This document shows, piece by piece, positions 54,586 through 63,887 of a DNA stretch of 64,000 bases. Every line of letters starts with the position of its first letter. Within the stretch, counting starts at the first letter, position 1. Made by a program: the position numbers and the translations under genes. The stretch spans positions 96,701 to 160,700 of the forward strand of contig NZ_JAJCTH010000010.1 of assembly GCF_020594515.1 (NCBI RefSeq). Reading direction: 5' to 3'. Source of the stretch: Rhodoferax sp. U2-2l (GTDB taxonomy: Bacteria > Pseudomonadota > Gammaproteobacteria > Burkholderiales > Burkholderiaceae_C). The notes under the pieces are model-generated. The model made no database searches and had not been told where the DNA came from. It saw only the letters and a list, made by a program, of their open reading frames with translations.

Positions 54586-55671
54586 GTGAGCCCACCCGCC
54601 CTCCAGATTCTGGACAACTTTGCCAGCTTGCAAACCCTGCTCCAGCAGCACGGTCACGCGCAGCCTCGGCACGCACCGAGTGACGTGTTTGGCACGCTGG
54701 CCTGGTTTGAGAACTTGGCCGCGTTCGGGCTCGATGGCGCCAGCCAGGGCCAAACCGATTGCCAATGGTGGCTGGCGGGTGATTGGGATGTGGGCCCGGT
54801 GGTATGCCTGCCCTTGCTTTCGGGTCAAAAACTCACTGGCCTGGCCAATTACTACAGCAGCCTGTTTGTGCCGCTGGTCTGGTCGGCGAGTGACGGTCTT
54901 GCGGCGCAGCCCGGCGCGGCGCACTGGCAAACGTTGGCCCAGGCGATCTGGCAGCACCCCAGGCGCTGGCCGGTGCTGATGTTGGACCCGATGGACCCGC
55001 AGAGCGCGTTTTTTACCGGCTTTCAGGCCGCGTTGGACCAGGCGGGCTACGCGAGCGACCGTTACTTCTGTTTTGGCAACTGGTACCTGCAGGTGGCCGG
55101 TCGTCCGTTTGCCGCGTATTTTCAAACGCTGCCGTCACCGCTGCGTCACAGCATTGAACGCGGTCGGCGCCGGTTGACGCGCCATGGCGCCTGGCAGGTG
55201 GACATCCAGCAGCTGCCTGATGCGAATCTGGAGGCCGCCATCGACGCTTTCGTGGCGGTCTACCAAACCAGCTGGAAAGGCCCCGAGCCCAACCCCCGCT
55301 TCATCCCGGCGCTGGCGCGCACGGCGGCTGCGCAGGGCTGGCTGCGTCTGGGGGTGCTCACACTGGACGGCCAGGCCATTGCCGCGCAGTTGTGGCTGGT
55401 GTTGGGTGGCAAGGCGTCCATCTTCAAACTGGCCTACGTGGCAGGGTTTGAGCGGTTCTCAGCGGGCTCGGTACTGACCGCCGCGCTGATGCAACATGTG
55501 CTGGACGTTGACCAGGTGCATGAGGTGGACTACCTCACCGGCGACGACGCCTACAAGCGCGACTGGATGTCGCACCGCCGCGAGCGCTGGGGCCTGGTCG
55601 CCTTTGACCGCCGCACCCCCGGCGGCCTGCTGGCGTGGCTGAAACATTGGGTGGGCAAAAAATTGCGCTGA
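54586..55671 (+). CDS. FemAB-like GNAT acyltransferase, PEP-CTERM associated
   Basis: This 361-aa protein resembles the FemAB/BioF2-like GNAT family linked to XrtA/PEP-CTERM systems. The second half carries the transferase fold (YQTSWKGPEPNPRFIPAL, GWLRLGVLTLDGQAIAAQLW, KLAYVAGFERFSAGSVL). GTG start at 54586, preceded by GGAAAG. It is divergent from the acyl carrier protein gene, suggesting that it transfers an acyl or aminoacyl group within the same pathway. The substrate is unknown. Confidence 0.84.
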   Translation: MSPPALQILDNFASLQTLLQQHGHAQPRHAPSDVFGTLAWFENLAAFGLDGASQGQTDCQWWLAGDWDVGPVVCLPLLSGQKLTGLANYYSSLFVPLVWSASDGLAAQPGAAHWQTLAQAIWQHPRRWPVLMLDPMDPQSAFFTGFQAALDQAGYASDRYFCFGNWYLQVAGRPFAAYFQTLPSPLRHSIERGRRRLTRHGAWQVDIQQLPDANLEAAIDAFVAVYQTSWKGPEPNPRFIPALARTAAAQGWLRLGVLTLDGQAIAAQLWLVLGGKASIFKLAYVAGFERFSAGSVLTAALMQHVLDVDQVHEVDYLTGDDAYKRDWMSHRRERWGLVAFDRRTPGGLLAWLKHWVGKKLR

Positions 55672-55741
55672 GCTGCGAGCTGCGTTATAGCGAACTTGAT
55701 CCGGGGTGGCGGCCTGCGACAGATAAAGTTAGTATGCAGCC

Positions 55742-56632
55742 ATGTTGCCCACCTCCCTGCTTCGATCTTTTGGCCTGCCGCTGCTGGCCGGTGCGTTGTG
55801 CGCGCCGGTGTTGTCGGCGCAGGGCCAGGCCCCGGCAGGTGCGGTGCCAGCCGCCAGCCTGTTCCAGCAGGCGCTGGCCTATGAAAACGGTGAGGGTGTG
55901 CCGCGCGACCCGCTGCTGGCTGCCAACCTGTACTGTGAAGCGGCCCGCCAGGGTGACCGCGACGCGCAATACAACCTGGGCTGGATGTATGCCAACGGCC
56001 GCGGTGTGCCGCGCCATGACGGCCGGGCGGCCTACCTGTTTCGTGCCGCCGCCGAGCAGGGCATCGAGACGGCCCGACGCCTGGCCGACAAATTCGGTGA
56101 CGTGCCGCCCGAAAAGCCCGACTGCCTGCGCCCGCCCGACCCGCTGCCGATGGAAGCCCAGCTGGCCACCTGGACGCCGGTGGATTACAGCCTGACAGCG
56201 CCCAAAAACATTTACAAGCTGGTGGGCCAGCTGGCGCCGCGCTTCAAGGTGGAGCCGCAGCTGGCGCTGGCCATCATCGCCGCCGAGTCCAATTTCAACC
56301 CACACGCGGTGTCACCCAAAAACGCCCAGGGGCTGATGCAGCTCATCCCGGAGACCAGCGCGCGCTTCAACGTCAAAAACGCGTTTGACCCCGCGCAGAA
56401 CATTCGCGGCGGCCTGACCTATCTGCGCTGGCTGCTGGCGTATTTTGAGGGGGACGTGGCGCTGGTGGCAGCGGCCTACAACGCGGGTGAGGGCACGGTG
56501 GAGCGCTACAAAGGCGTGCCGCCGTATCTGGAAACCCGCAACTACGTCAAGCGTGTGCTGCGCGCCTTTGGCGGCTCACGCCATCCGTTTGAGGGCCACA
56601 TCATCGCGCCCTCGACCGCCTTGCGGAAATGA
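55742..56632 (+). CDS. Lytic transglycosylase with Sel1 repeats
   Basis: This 296-aa secreted protein has a signal peptide (LLRSFGLPLLAGALCAPVLS), two Sel1-type repeats (about 40-115, GDRDAQYNLGWMYANGRGVP) and a C-terminal SLT goose-lysozyme-like domain with the catalytic Glu in AIIAAESNFNP (about 181), then GLMQLIPETSARF and VAAAYNAGEG. It cleaves murein between MurNAc and GlcNAc, often to make room for envelope machines. It may serve the neighbouring exopolysaccharide apparatus. Confidence 0.92.
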   Translation: MLPTSLLRSFGLPLLAGALCAPVLSAQGQAPAGAVPAASLFQQALAYENGEGVPRDPLLAANLYCEAARQGDRDAQYNLGWMYANGRGVPRHDGRAAYLFRAAAEQGIETARRLADKFGDVPPEKPDCLRPPDPLPMEAQLATWTPVDYSLTAPKNIYKLVGQLAPRFKVEPQLALAIIAAESNFNPHAVSPKNAQGLMQLIPETSARFNVKNAFDPAQNIRGGLTYLRWLLAYFEGDVALVAAAYNAGEGTVERYKGVPPYLETRNYVKRVLRAFGGSRHPFEGHIIAPSTALRK

Positions 56633-56651
56633 CACTTTGACGCGTCCGGTT

Positions 56652-56682
56652 GTCATGGCGGGCTTGACCCGCCATCCATGAC
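56652..56682. repeat. REP-like palindrome
   Basis: GTCATGGCGGG...CCATCCATGAC, a 31-bp palindrome with a GGCGGG/CCCGCC core. A near-identical copy lies at 59388. It sits between convergent genes. Confidence 0.75.
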
Positions 56683-56699
56683 CCCCTGAACACAGGTGG

Positions 56700-57989
56700 C
56701 TAAAAATAATGGCGGAACAGCGCCTGGATCATGCGGCGCTGGGCCATAGCGCCGTAGTCTGAGCTGTCGTTGCCGCTGGCCAGTTGCCACTGCAGTGCCA
56801 CCTCGGACTTGTCAAACCTATAGCGCGCTTCCAGCCACGACAGTTTGCTGTCGTCATCCAGGTTGTAGCGCAGCATGGCGGTCAGGTCCAGCTTGTTGAT
56901 GAACGCATCCTGCCAGCTGGCGCGCAAAAAGGCGGCGTGGCGGGTGGTCAGGTCCAGCTGCTCCTCCACCAGATAGCGGTAATTGGCGTAGTCCACCACT
57001 GAACTGGTGCGCAGCGCGTTCCACACCGCTTCATCCACCGCCGCACCGTTGTAGTGGTACTCGGCGGTGAGTGACAACTTGTTGGCGCTGGTGTAGGTCA
57101 GGCCGGTGGCCACGCGGTTGCGAAAGACCTCGTCTTGCGACACACCCGCTGACAGCGGCAGGGCTTGCGCCAGCAGGCTCTTTTGCCGCCCGCCGGACCA
57201 CTCCACATGCGCTACGGTGGCGTCGTTGAGCAGCATCGCCAGGTTCAAGCCCATTTGCACCGGCTGGCGCTCGTCGCCATACAAAACGAACTGCGGGTTG
57301 AGGCTGTCAGCCAGCTGGTGGCTGGCGGCCAGCAACCAGCGGTTGCGGTTGTTGGTGGAGCCCAAGTCGGCGCTCCAGTCGCCGTTGTTGGGTGCATCCG
57401 ACACCTTGGGCGCGTAAATCCCGGTCAGCGCGCCACCGGCCCACAAGGTCTGGCCGCGCAGCATGGCGGTGCCCAAGCGGTTTTCGCGGATGGCGTTGGG
57501 GTCAAACGAGGTGATGGCGCGGTTGGCGCCCTCGCGGAAAAAGTCGGTCGGGTTGTAACCCATGGCCGCGCCGTAACGCACGTTGATGCGGCCCACGTCC
57601 AGCACGCGGTCGCTCTGCGGCTGCCAGCCCAGGTAGAGTTCTTTGAGCGTGTTCACGGTTTGCTGGCCCAGCGCGTCGGGCTGGTGGTTCACATCCAGCC
57701 GGTTCGACAGCACGGCGCGCAGCTCGGGGGTGAGCTTTTTGTCAAACAACACGTCCACCGACAGGCGCTGGGTGTTCGCCTTGCGATCTGGCACACCCCA
57801 CTCATGCACAGTGCTGCGACCCACGGCGGCCTCGGTGAAGATGCGCCAGTTACTGGTCTCGGCTTGGGTGGTTTCGACGGTGGCGTCGGCCAGGTTCAGG
57901 GCGTCGTCTTCCGACACATCCGCTGCCCACAGTGGCGCGCACACCGCCATGGCGAGAAGGGCAAGAGCATTTTTTTTCAGCATGGTCAT
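56700..57989 (-). CDS. Outer-membrane beta-barrel protein, porin-like
   Basis: This 429-aa protein has a signal peptide (MLKKNALALLAMAVCAPLWA, cleavage after AWA-type site) and alternating strands ending in the aromatic LFRHYF typical of outer-membrane barrels. It resembles uncharacterised DUF1302-like or porin-like proteins. ATG 57989 overlaps the stop of the LolA-like gene (57986-57989), so the two are coupled. Such pairs often accompany an RND exporter, but none is present here. Function is unknown. Confidence 0.7.
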   Translation of the reverse strand: MTMLKKNALALLAMAVCAPLWAADVSEDDALNLADATVETTQAETSNWRIFTEAAVGRSTVHEWGVPDRKANTQRLSVDVLFDKKLTPELRAVLSNRLDVNHQPDALGQQTVNTLKELYLGWQPQSDRVLDVGRINVRYGAAMGYNPTDFFREGANRAITSFDPNAIRENRLGTAMLRGQTLWAGGALTGIYAPKVSDAPNNGDWSADLGSTNNRNRWLLAASHQLADSLNPQFVLYGDERQPVQMGLNLAMLLNDATVAHVEWSGGRQKSLLAQALPLSAGVSQDEVFRNRVATGLTYTSANKLSLTAEYHYNGAAVDEAVWNALRTSSVVDYANYRYLVEEQLDLTTRHAAFLRASWQDAFINKLDLTAMLRYNLDDDSKLSWLEARYRFDKSEVALQWQLASGNDSSDYGAMAQRRMIQALFRHYF

Positions 57990-58795
57990 TCCGGCTTGAA
58001 GTTGGGCAGGTAGTCGCGCTGCAGCCACACCTCGGGCACGTCGCGGAACACAAAGTCCGAGTAGCGCATCACCGTCACCCATTTGGCGTCCAGCCCGTCA
58101 ATGATCACCATCTCGGTGGGGCGCTCCTTGCCCAGCTGGTTTTGGTAGCGACGGTAGTACACGGTTTTGAGCAGGCGCTCGCTCTCGGAGTAAAACTTGC
58201 CCTTGAGCGGCTGGTTGTTGGTGCTGTCCACCCACAGCTCGATGCGGTTGTAGCTGGCGTCCGGGCTGCTGGCGCTCAGGTCCAGCCGGGTGGTGCGTCG
58301 TTTTTGGCGGTTGCCGTCGGCAATCTCTTCTTCTGCGCCGACCTTGGCCTGGTAGTCCTTGGCCAAGTTGACCGTGACCACGTCGCCGTTGGAGGCCTGG
58401 CCCATCAGCCGTTGCTGCGGTGACAGGCGCACGCTGGCGCGGCTGGCCGGGTCGTAAAACCAGAAGTCGTTACCGCTTTTCAGCATCAGCTTGCCTTCGT
58501 CACGCGCCGGCGCCACAAAGCGGATCAGGGTGCGGAACTGGCCGCTGCGCGCGTCCGATTTGGCGTAGCTGCCCAGCGTGCTGGTGTCGGTTTGTTTGCC
58601 GTCGCGGTATTCGATCAGCGTCACCGTCACGCCAAAGGGTTTCTCGGGGTTGCGCACCGCGTCGCTGGCTTGCAGCATGGCTTGCGCGTTGGCTGGGGCG
58701 GTGGCTGGGGCGGTGGCTGGTGCGCTGCCTTGCGCAAGGGCCAGCGCGCCCATCAGCCAGCCCAGCAAAAATAGCGACAGTTGATGCAGTTTCAT
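57986..58795 (-). CDS. Outer membrane lipoprotein-sorting (LolA-like) protein
   Basis: This 269-aa protein has a signal peptide (LFLLGWLMGALALAQG) and a LolA/LolB-like open beta-barrel (GKLMLKSGNDFWFYDPASR, NRIELWVDSTNNQPLKGKF, WVTVMRYSDFVF). A short ATAPATAPA linker after the signal comes from a tandem GGGGCGGTGGCT DNA repeat at about 58695-58725. Proteins of this group often sit with membrane exporters and are thought to carry lipids or lipoproteins across the periplasm. It is coupled to the porin-like gene. Confidence 0.82.
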   Translation of the reverse strand: MKLHQLSLFLLGWLMGALALAQGSAPATAPATAPANAQAMLQASDAVRNPEKPFGVTVTLIEYRDGKQTDTSTLGSYAKSDARSGQFRTLIRFVAPARDEGKLMLKSGNDFWFYDPASRASVRLSPQQRLMGQASNGDVVTVNLAKDYQAKVGAEEEIADGNRQKRRTTRLDLSASSPDASYNRIELWVDSTNNQPLKGKFYSESERLLKTVYYRRYQNQLGKERPTEMVIIDGLDAKWVTVMRYSDFVFRDVPEVWLQRDYLPNFKPE

Positions 58796-58932
58796 GCGGT
58801 AACTCCGGTGGTCAGGGGGCTTGAGGTGCGAGCCCGAATCAGCGCAGTTTACTCATATGCGCTGGGCTTGTAGCGGTCAAGAAGCGGGCCCTTCCCGGTG
58901 CGGTTGTCGGGGCACCGATAAAATTTGGCGCC

Positions 58933-59403
58933 ATGACCCACGTCCTTCTGGTCTGCATGGCCAATGTCTGCCGCTCTCCCATGGCTTGCGCGGTGGCCCG
59001 GCAGCTTGCCAGCCGCCAGGGCCGCGGGGCCGGGTGGACGTTTGACTCGGCCGGCACCCATGCGCAAGCGGGCAAACGCCTGGATGCGCGCGCGCAGGCG
59101 GTGTTGCTCCAACGCCAATACACCCCCCTCAAAACCCGCTCCCGGCCAGTGACGATGCAGGACTTGGATCGCTTCGATCTGATTCTGGCCATGGATGAGG
59201 CCAATCTGGTCTCGCTCAAACGGCTGGCGCCCCCGGGGGCGCACAGCAAACTGCGTCTGTTGCTGTCGTTCGCCCCGGCGCTGGGGGTACTTGACGTGCC
59301 AGACCCGTATTACGGTGATCAGGCTGGCTTTGAGCGTGTGCTGGACCTGATTGAGGCCGGGGTGAAGGGCTTGTTGGCATCCAGCTCGTCATGGCGGGCT
59401 TGA
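58933..59403 (+). CDS. Low-molecular-weight protein tyrosine phosphatase
   Basis: This 156-aa protein has the P-loop LVCMANVCRSPMA (C8-X5-R14) at the N-terminus and the DPYYG acid loop near the end. Homologues (Wzb-type) reset tyrosine kinases that control polysaccharide length and export, which fits this cluster, but the partner kinase is not in the window. The final residues (SSSSWRA) and the stop are encoded by a REP-like palindrome (59388-59417), so the C-terminus was probably altered by that insertion. Confidence 0.9.
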   Translation: MTHVLLVCMANVCRSPMACAVARQLASRQGRGAGWTFDSAGTHAQAGKRLDARAQAVLLQRQYTPLKTRSRPVTMQDLDRFDLILAMDEANLVSLKRLAPPGAHSKLRLLLSFAPALGVLDVPDPYYGDQAGFERVLDLIEAGVKGLLASSSSWRA

Positions 59404-59417
59404 CCCGCCATCCATGG
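59388..59417. repeat. REP-like palindrome overlapping a gene end
   Basis: GTCATGGCGGG...CCATCCATGG, matching the 56652 copy at all but the last bases. It contributes the last codons of the phosphatase gene and reaches the stop region of the convergent epimerase gene. Confidence 0.75.
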
Positions 59418-59418
59418 C

Positions 59419-60426
<1,008 letters not shown>

Positions 60427-60435
60427 CACGGTGGG

Positions 60436-60786
60436 TCAGTTGTCCAGAGGTTCGGACGGGTCAACAGAATGGTCCGTGTCGGTGAAAAACGAACTTGACA
60501 GCTTGACGGCAATGCCCACGGTGCCCAACTTCTGGTCGACCCGCACCACGTCGCCCGCGCACACCATTTTCAGCCGCTCGCCCTTGACGATGACCTCGAC
60601 CAAAAAGTTCACTCTGGAGCCAATCACCTGATCCCGCGTGGTCTCGAAGTAGACCCCGGTGGCGCTGACGTTGCGGGTCAGGCCCAAAACCCCGCCAATT
60701 TCAATCGGCAACTCGGAGGCAAACCTGTCAGCTGATCGGCGGGACAGGCCAGCTGGGTTGGATGGGTTGGCTTGCTGGATTTCCAT
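60436..60786 (-). CDS. PilZ domain protein
   Basis: This 116-aa single-domain PilZ protein shows the expected RRSADRF and downstream RNVSATGVYF elements of the cyclic di-GMP binding motif (RxxxR and D/NxSxxG; here N replaces D). I choose ATG 60786 with AAGAG just upstream; the frame is open to 60816. It lies 9 bp from the epimerase gene on the same strand, suggesting cyclic di-GMP control of the polysaccharide pathway. Confidence 0.85.
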   Translation of the reverse strand: MEIQQANPSNPAGLSRRSADRFASELPIEIGGVLGLTRNVSATGVYFETTRDQVIGSRVNFLVEVIVKGERLKMVCAGDVVRVDQKLGTVGIAVKLSSSFFTDTDHSVDPSEPLDN

Positions 60787-61038
60787 GTCTCTTGTGTATC
60801 CCTTGATGTGCATCAACGTGTTGAGAAAGCAGGAATTGTGCCTATAAAAATAATAGCATCAAAATTGTTTTGAAATCAATAAGTTGCCGTCTTTTTCATG
60901 GGTATTTTTTTCGACCTGGTGACCACGGTGTCAATTAACCCGACAGCCGCTGCGTGCGATGCCGTAATATCATGACCGATGGTCACGGGTGACCCGCCAG
61001 CTGGGTGGCAAACTACTTTTTCAAGGGGCAAGCATCGT
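60787..61038. promoter_or_regulatory. Divergent control region with palindromes
   Basis: AT-rich gap between the divergent PilZ and GNAT-PilZ genes. It contains the palindrome GGTCACGGGTGACC (60981-60994), a separate half site GGTGACC at 60918-60924, and a possible -10 TAATAT at 60965-60970 for the rightward gene. The two half-sites suggest a dimeric regulator. No -35 is convincing. Confidence 0.45.
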
Positions 61039-62337
61039 ATGAGTTTTGGGCGGTCGCTCAATCAGAGTTTGCGCAAACTGTTTGCCTTTTTGCCACGCAA
61101 GGCACGCTTTGCCATCTATCGCTCGTTTGTCGAGTGTGATGCGCACCCCAGCCCGCGTCTGGTCCTGAAAATTGCCGAAACGCGAGAGGAGCTGGAGGCC
61201 TGTTTCAAGCTGCTGCACGACGCCTATGTGGGCAGTGGCTTCATGAAACCCGACCCCTCGGGCATGCGCGTCACCATCTACCACGCGTTGCCCACCACCA
61301 CCACCCTGTGCGCCAAATACGACGGCGAGGTGGTCGGCACCCTGTCGCTCATCCGCGAAAGCCTGTTCGGCTTTCCGCTGCAAGCCATTTTTGACCTGAA
61401 CCACGTGCGTGAACGCACGGGACAGATTGCCGAGGTGTCTGCCCTGGCGGTGCACCCCAAGTTCCGCAAGACCGGCGGCACCATCCTGTTCCCGTTGATG
61501 AAGTTCATGTACAACTACTGCACGACCTTCTTCGACACCCGGCACCTGGTGATTGCGGTCAACCCCAACCGCATTGAGATGTACGAGTCGCTGCTGTTCT
61601 TTGAGCGCCTGACCGAAAATTCGGTCGACAACTACGACTTTGCCAACGGCGCACCGGCCGTGGGGGCCACGCTGGACCTCAAATCCGCCCCGGCCCTGTT
61701 CAAGCAGGTGTATGGCAAGAAGCCGCTGCGCCGCAACATGCACCACTACTTCATCGAGTCGGTCATGCCCAACATCGTGCTGCCCACACGGCGTTACTTC
61801 ACCACCAACGACCCGGTCATGACGCCTGCGCTGCTGGACTACTTCTTCAACCAGCGCACCCGGGTGTTTGCGCAGCTCGATGACCACAAAAAGCAGCTGC
61901 TGCACGCCATCTACAACCTGGACGCCTTCCTGCCGGTCCTGCCTGACATAGCGCGGCACTCTGAGCAAAAAGTGCAGCGCAGCCACCAGCGTTACTCGGT
62001 CAAATGCCCGGGCGTCTTCACCGTGCAGGTGGCTGCCAACGGCCGCGTGTACCAGCTGCTGGTGGTTGACCTGTCACTCTACGGCTTTCAGGTGTATTCA
62101 AAGATGGCCCTGCCACTGGGCGAGTGGGGTGAGGCCGAAATCGAACTCGGCAAGTCCGAAAAATCCTTCACCAAAGCCATCGCGGTGCGTGACCGGGCCA
62201 ACGGCATGCCGGGGTTTTATGGTTTTCAGCTGGCCGAGCCCGACCTGGCGTGGCGCAAATTCGTCAATGCCATGCAATCCGGCACCACCCACGACGACCT
62301 CGACAACGCCACCCGCTTCCTGCCTGACGCCGCCTGA
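61039..62337 (+). CDS. GNAT (FeeM-like N-acyl synthase) fused to a PilZ domain
   Basis: This 432-aa protein has an N-terminal GNAT-like domain (about 45-240) resembling FeeM N-acyl amino acid synthases (AETREELEACFKLLHDAYVG, QIAEVSALAVHPKFRKTGG, HLVIAVNPNRIEMYESLLFF). A C-terminal PilZ-like domain (about 320-420) begins RSHQRYSVKC and has VVDLSLYGFQVYS where DxSxxG is expected. The combination predicts acyl transfer controlled by cyclic di-GMP. I choose ATG 61039 with AAGGGG upstream; an ATG at 60979 is less likely. Confidence 0.82.
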   Translation: MSFGRSLNQSLRKLFAFLPRKARFAIYRSFVECDAHPSPRLVLKIAETREELEACFKLLHDAYVGSGFMKPDPSGMRVTIYHALPTTTTLCAKYDGEVVGTLSLIRESLFGFPLQAIFDLNHVRERTGQIAEVSALAVHPKFRKTGGTILFPLMKFMYNYCTTFFDTRHLVIAVNPNRIEMYESLLFFERLTENSVDNYDFANGAPAVGATLDLKSAPALFKQVYGKKPLRRNMHHYFIESVMPNIVLPTRRYFTTNDPVMTPALLDYFFNQRTRVFAQLDDHKKQLLHAIYNLDAFLPVLPDIARHSEQKVQRSHQRYSVKCPGVFTVQVAANGRVYQLLVVDLSLYGFQVYSKMALPLGEWGEAEIELGKSEKSFTKAIAVRDRANGMPGFYGFQLAEPDLAWRKFVNAMQSGTTHDDLDNATRFLPDAA

Positions 62338-62362
62338 CCGCCATGCCCGGGACGACGTCTCG

Positions 62363-63145
62363 TCAATTGGCGGCGTTTCTCTCCAGCATCTCCAGCACGT
62401 AACGCGAAGGAACCGCGTAGCTGATGCCTGAGGGGTGCGTCAACGCAGACTCGCGGGTGCTCTTGATCAGCACCATGCTCACCACCCCCAGCACCTCCCC
62501 TGTGTCGGGGTCGAACAGCGGGCCACCGCTGTTGCCCGGGTAGGCCGTGCCGTCGAGCTGAAAAATGTCAAACGGGTTGCTGTCGCGCACGCTGCGGATG
62601 ATCTGCGGGTTGAGTTGGCCCGCCGTGGGGCTGGGTAACGCCGCCGGTGCAATCGACGACACCATGGCCCGGTGCGTCACCGGCGAAAACCCCAGCGCCC
62701 CGCCAATCGGAAACCCCATGAATGCCACCGACTGGCCCTCTTGCACGCCCTGCGAGTTGCCCACCTTGAACGCCGTCACCGCCGGACCCTCGAACCGCAA
62801 CAGCGCCAGGTCATGTTGTCGATCCACCTCCAGCACCTGGGCAGCGCGGGTTTGCCAGCCACTGGCACCCACGCGCAGCTGCACCACCAGGGCGGCTTGC
62901 GGGTCGGCATCGGCGGGTGGCACCAACACATGGGCATTGGTCACCAGCTTGTTGCCCACGCCACCCTCACCCACCACAAACCCGGTGCCGCGCATCGCAA
63001 AACGCGGGCTGTTGGTGGCTTTGTAGGTGCCAACGATGGCAATGGCGGGCTTGACCTGCGCCACGGTGCTGACCAGGTCGGCGTGAGAGGGGGCTGACAT
63101 CGTCATGGCCAGCGCCACGGTGATTGCGATGGATATGGGCTTCAT
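62363..63145 (-). CDS. Secreted trypsin-like serine protease
   Basis: This 260-aa protein has a signal peptide (MKPISIAITVALAMTMSAPS, cleavage near SHA-DL) and a trypsin/DegP-type domain with the full triad: His in LVTNAHVLVP, Asp in RQHDLALLRF, Ser in YPGNSGGPLFD. It has no PDZ domain, so it is shorter than DegP/HtrA. Likely periplasmic. It is convergent with the GNAT-PilZ gene. Confidence 0.9.
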   Translation of the reverse strand: MKPISIAITVALAMTMSAPSHADLVSTVAQVKPAIAIVGTYKATNSPRFAMRGTGFVVGEGGVGNKLVTNAHVLVPPADADPQAALVVQLRVGASGWQTRAAQVLEVDRQHDLALLRFEGPAVTAFKVGNSQGVQEGQSVAFMGFPIGGALGFSPVTHRAMVSSIAPAALPSPTAGQLNPQIIRSVRDSNPFDIFQLDGTAYPGNSGGPLFDPDTGEVLGVVSMVLIKSTRESALTHPSGISYAVPSRYVLEMLERNAAN

Positions 63146-63178
63146 CACTCGATTATGTGGGCCTGATCGCTACTGGTA

Positions 63179-63207
63179 TGTCATTCCGGGTCAAGCCCGC
63201 AATGACA
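63179..63207. repeat. REP-like palindrome
   Basis: TGTCATT...AATGACA arms around CCGGGTCAAGCCCG. It lies upstream of the MntA-like gene and is the rightmost member of the dispersed palindrome family. Confidence 0.65.
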
Positions 63208-63271
63208 GCACGCCGCCTGGCTCGCTATGCATGGTTTTTGATTGCTTTGGGGGCCGGACGATAATGATTTG

Positions 63272-63694
63272 ATGCCTTCAGATATGTCCTCATTGCTTGC
63301 GCACGACGGCCCGGTTGTTCGGGAGATTCTGTCGTGCTGTCCTGACGCGTTGGCCATTTATGCCTTTGGCAGTCAGGTCAACGGCACGGCCGGGCCCCAC
63401 AGCGATCTTGACTTGGCGGTGCTCATTGCCGGGTATGCCAAGCCGTTGGTGCTGTGGGAACTTGCCGCCGCCTTGTCTGACAGAGTGGGCTGCCCGGTTG
63501 ATCTGCTGGATCTGCGTGCTGCCTCCACTGTCATGCAATACCAAGTGATCACCTCTGGGCGGCGGGTATGGGGAGATGCGCTGCAGGCAGGGTTGTTTGA
63601 GTGCTATGTACTCAGTGAAAAAACAGCATTGGATACGGCGCGTGCGCCATTGCTGGCCGACATCAAGGCTACCGGAGAGATTTATGCCAGATGA
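63272..63694 (+). CDS. mntA: MntA-like nucleotidyltransferase antitoxin
   Basis: This 140-aa minimal nucleotidyltransferase has IYAFGSQVNGTAGPHSDLDL (the GSx10DxD motif with both Asp). In MntA/HepT pairs, MntA adds AMP units to a Tyr of HepT to silence its RNase. I choose ATG 63272; an in-frame start at 63242 is less likely. It overlaps hepT by 11 bp, as usual for these pairs. Confidence 0.86.
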   Translation: MPSDMSSLLAHDGPVVREILSCCPDALAIYAFGSQVNGTAGPHSDLDLAVLIAGYAKPLVLWELAAALSDRVGCPVDLLDLRAASTVMQYQVITSGRRVWGDALQAGLFECYVLSEKTALDTARAPLLADIKATGEIYAR

Positions 63695-63887
63695 CGTGTT
63701 GATCAACAAAGCGGCTACTGTCGAGAGATGTGTTGCGCGTGCCTTGGAAGAGTATCAGGCTGATCCAGCCACTTTTTCTAGCAACTTCACCCGTCAAGAC
63801 GCAGCCGTCCTGAATGTGCAACGGGCTTGTGAGGCGATCTTGGACATGGGCCAACACCTGGTGCGCAAGGAACGGTTAGCGAAGTAA
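63684..63887 (+). pseudogene. hepT: HepT-like toxin, truncated
   Basis: The 67-aa product (DVLINKAATVERCVARALEE, then NFTRQDAAVLNVQRACEAIL) matches the first half of HepT HEPN RNases and stops after MGQHLVRKERLAK. Full-length HepT is about 130-145 aa, and its catalytic RX4-6H motif and the Tyr modified by MntA lie in the missing half. The following bases do not encode a recognisable remainder in any frame, so the gene looks broken by a deletion or insertion near 63880. Confidence 0.75.
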
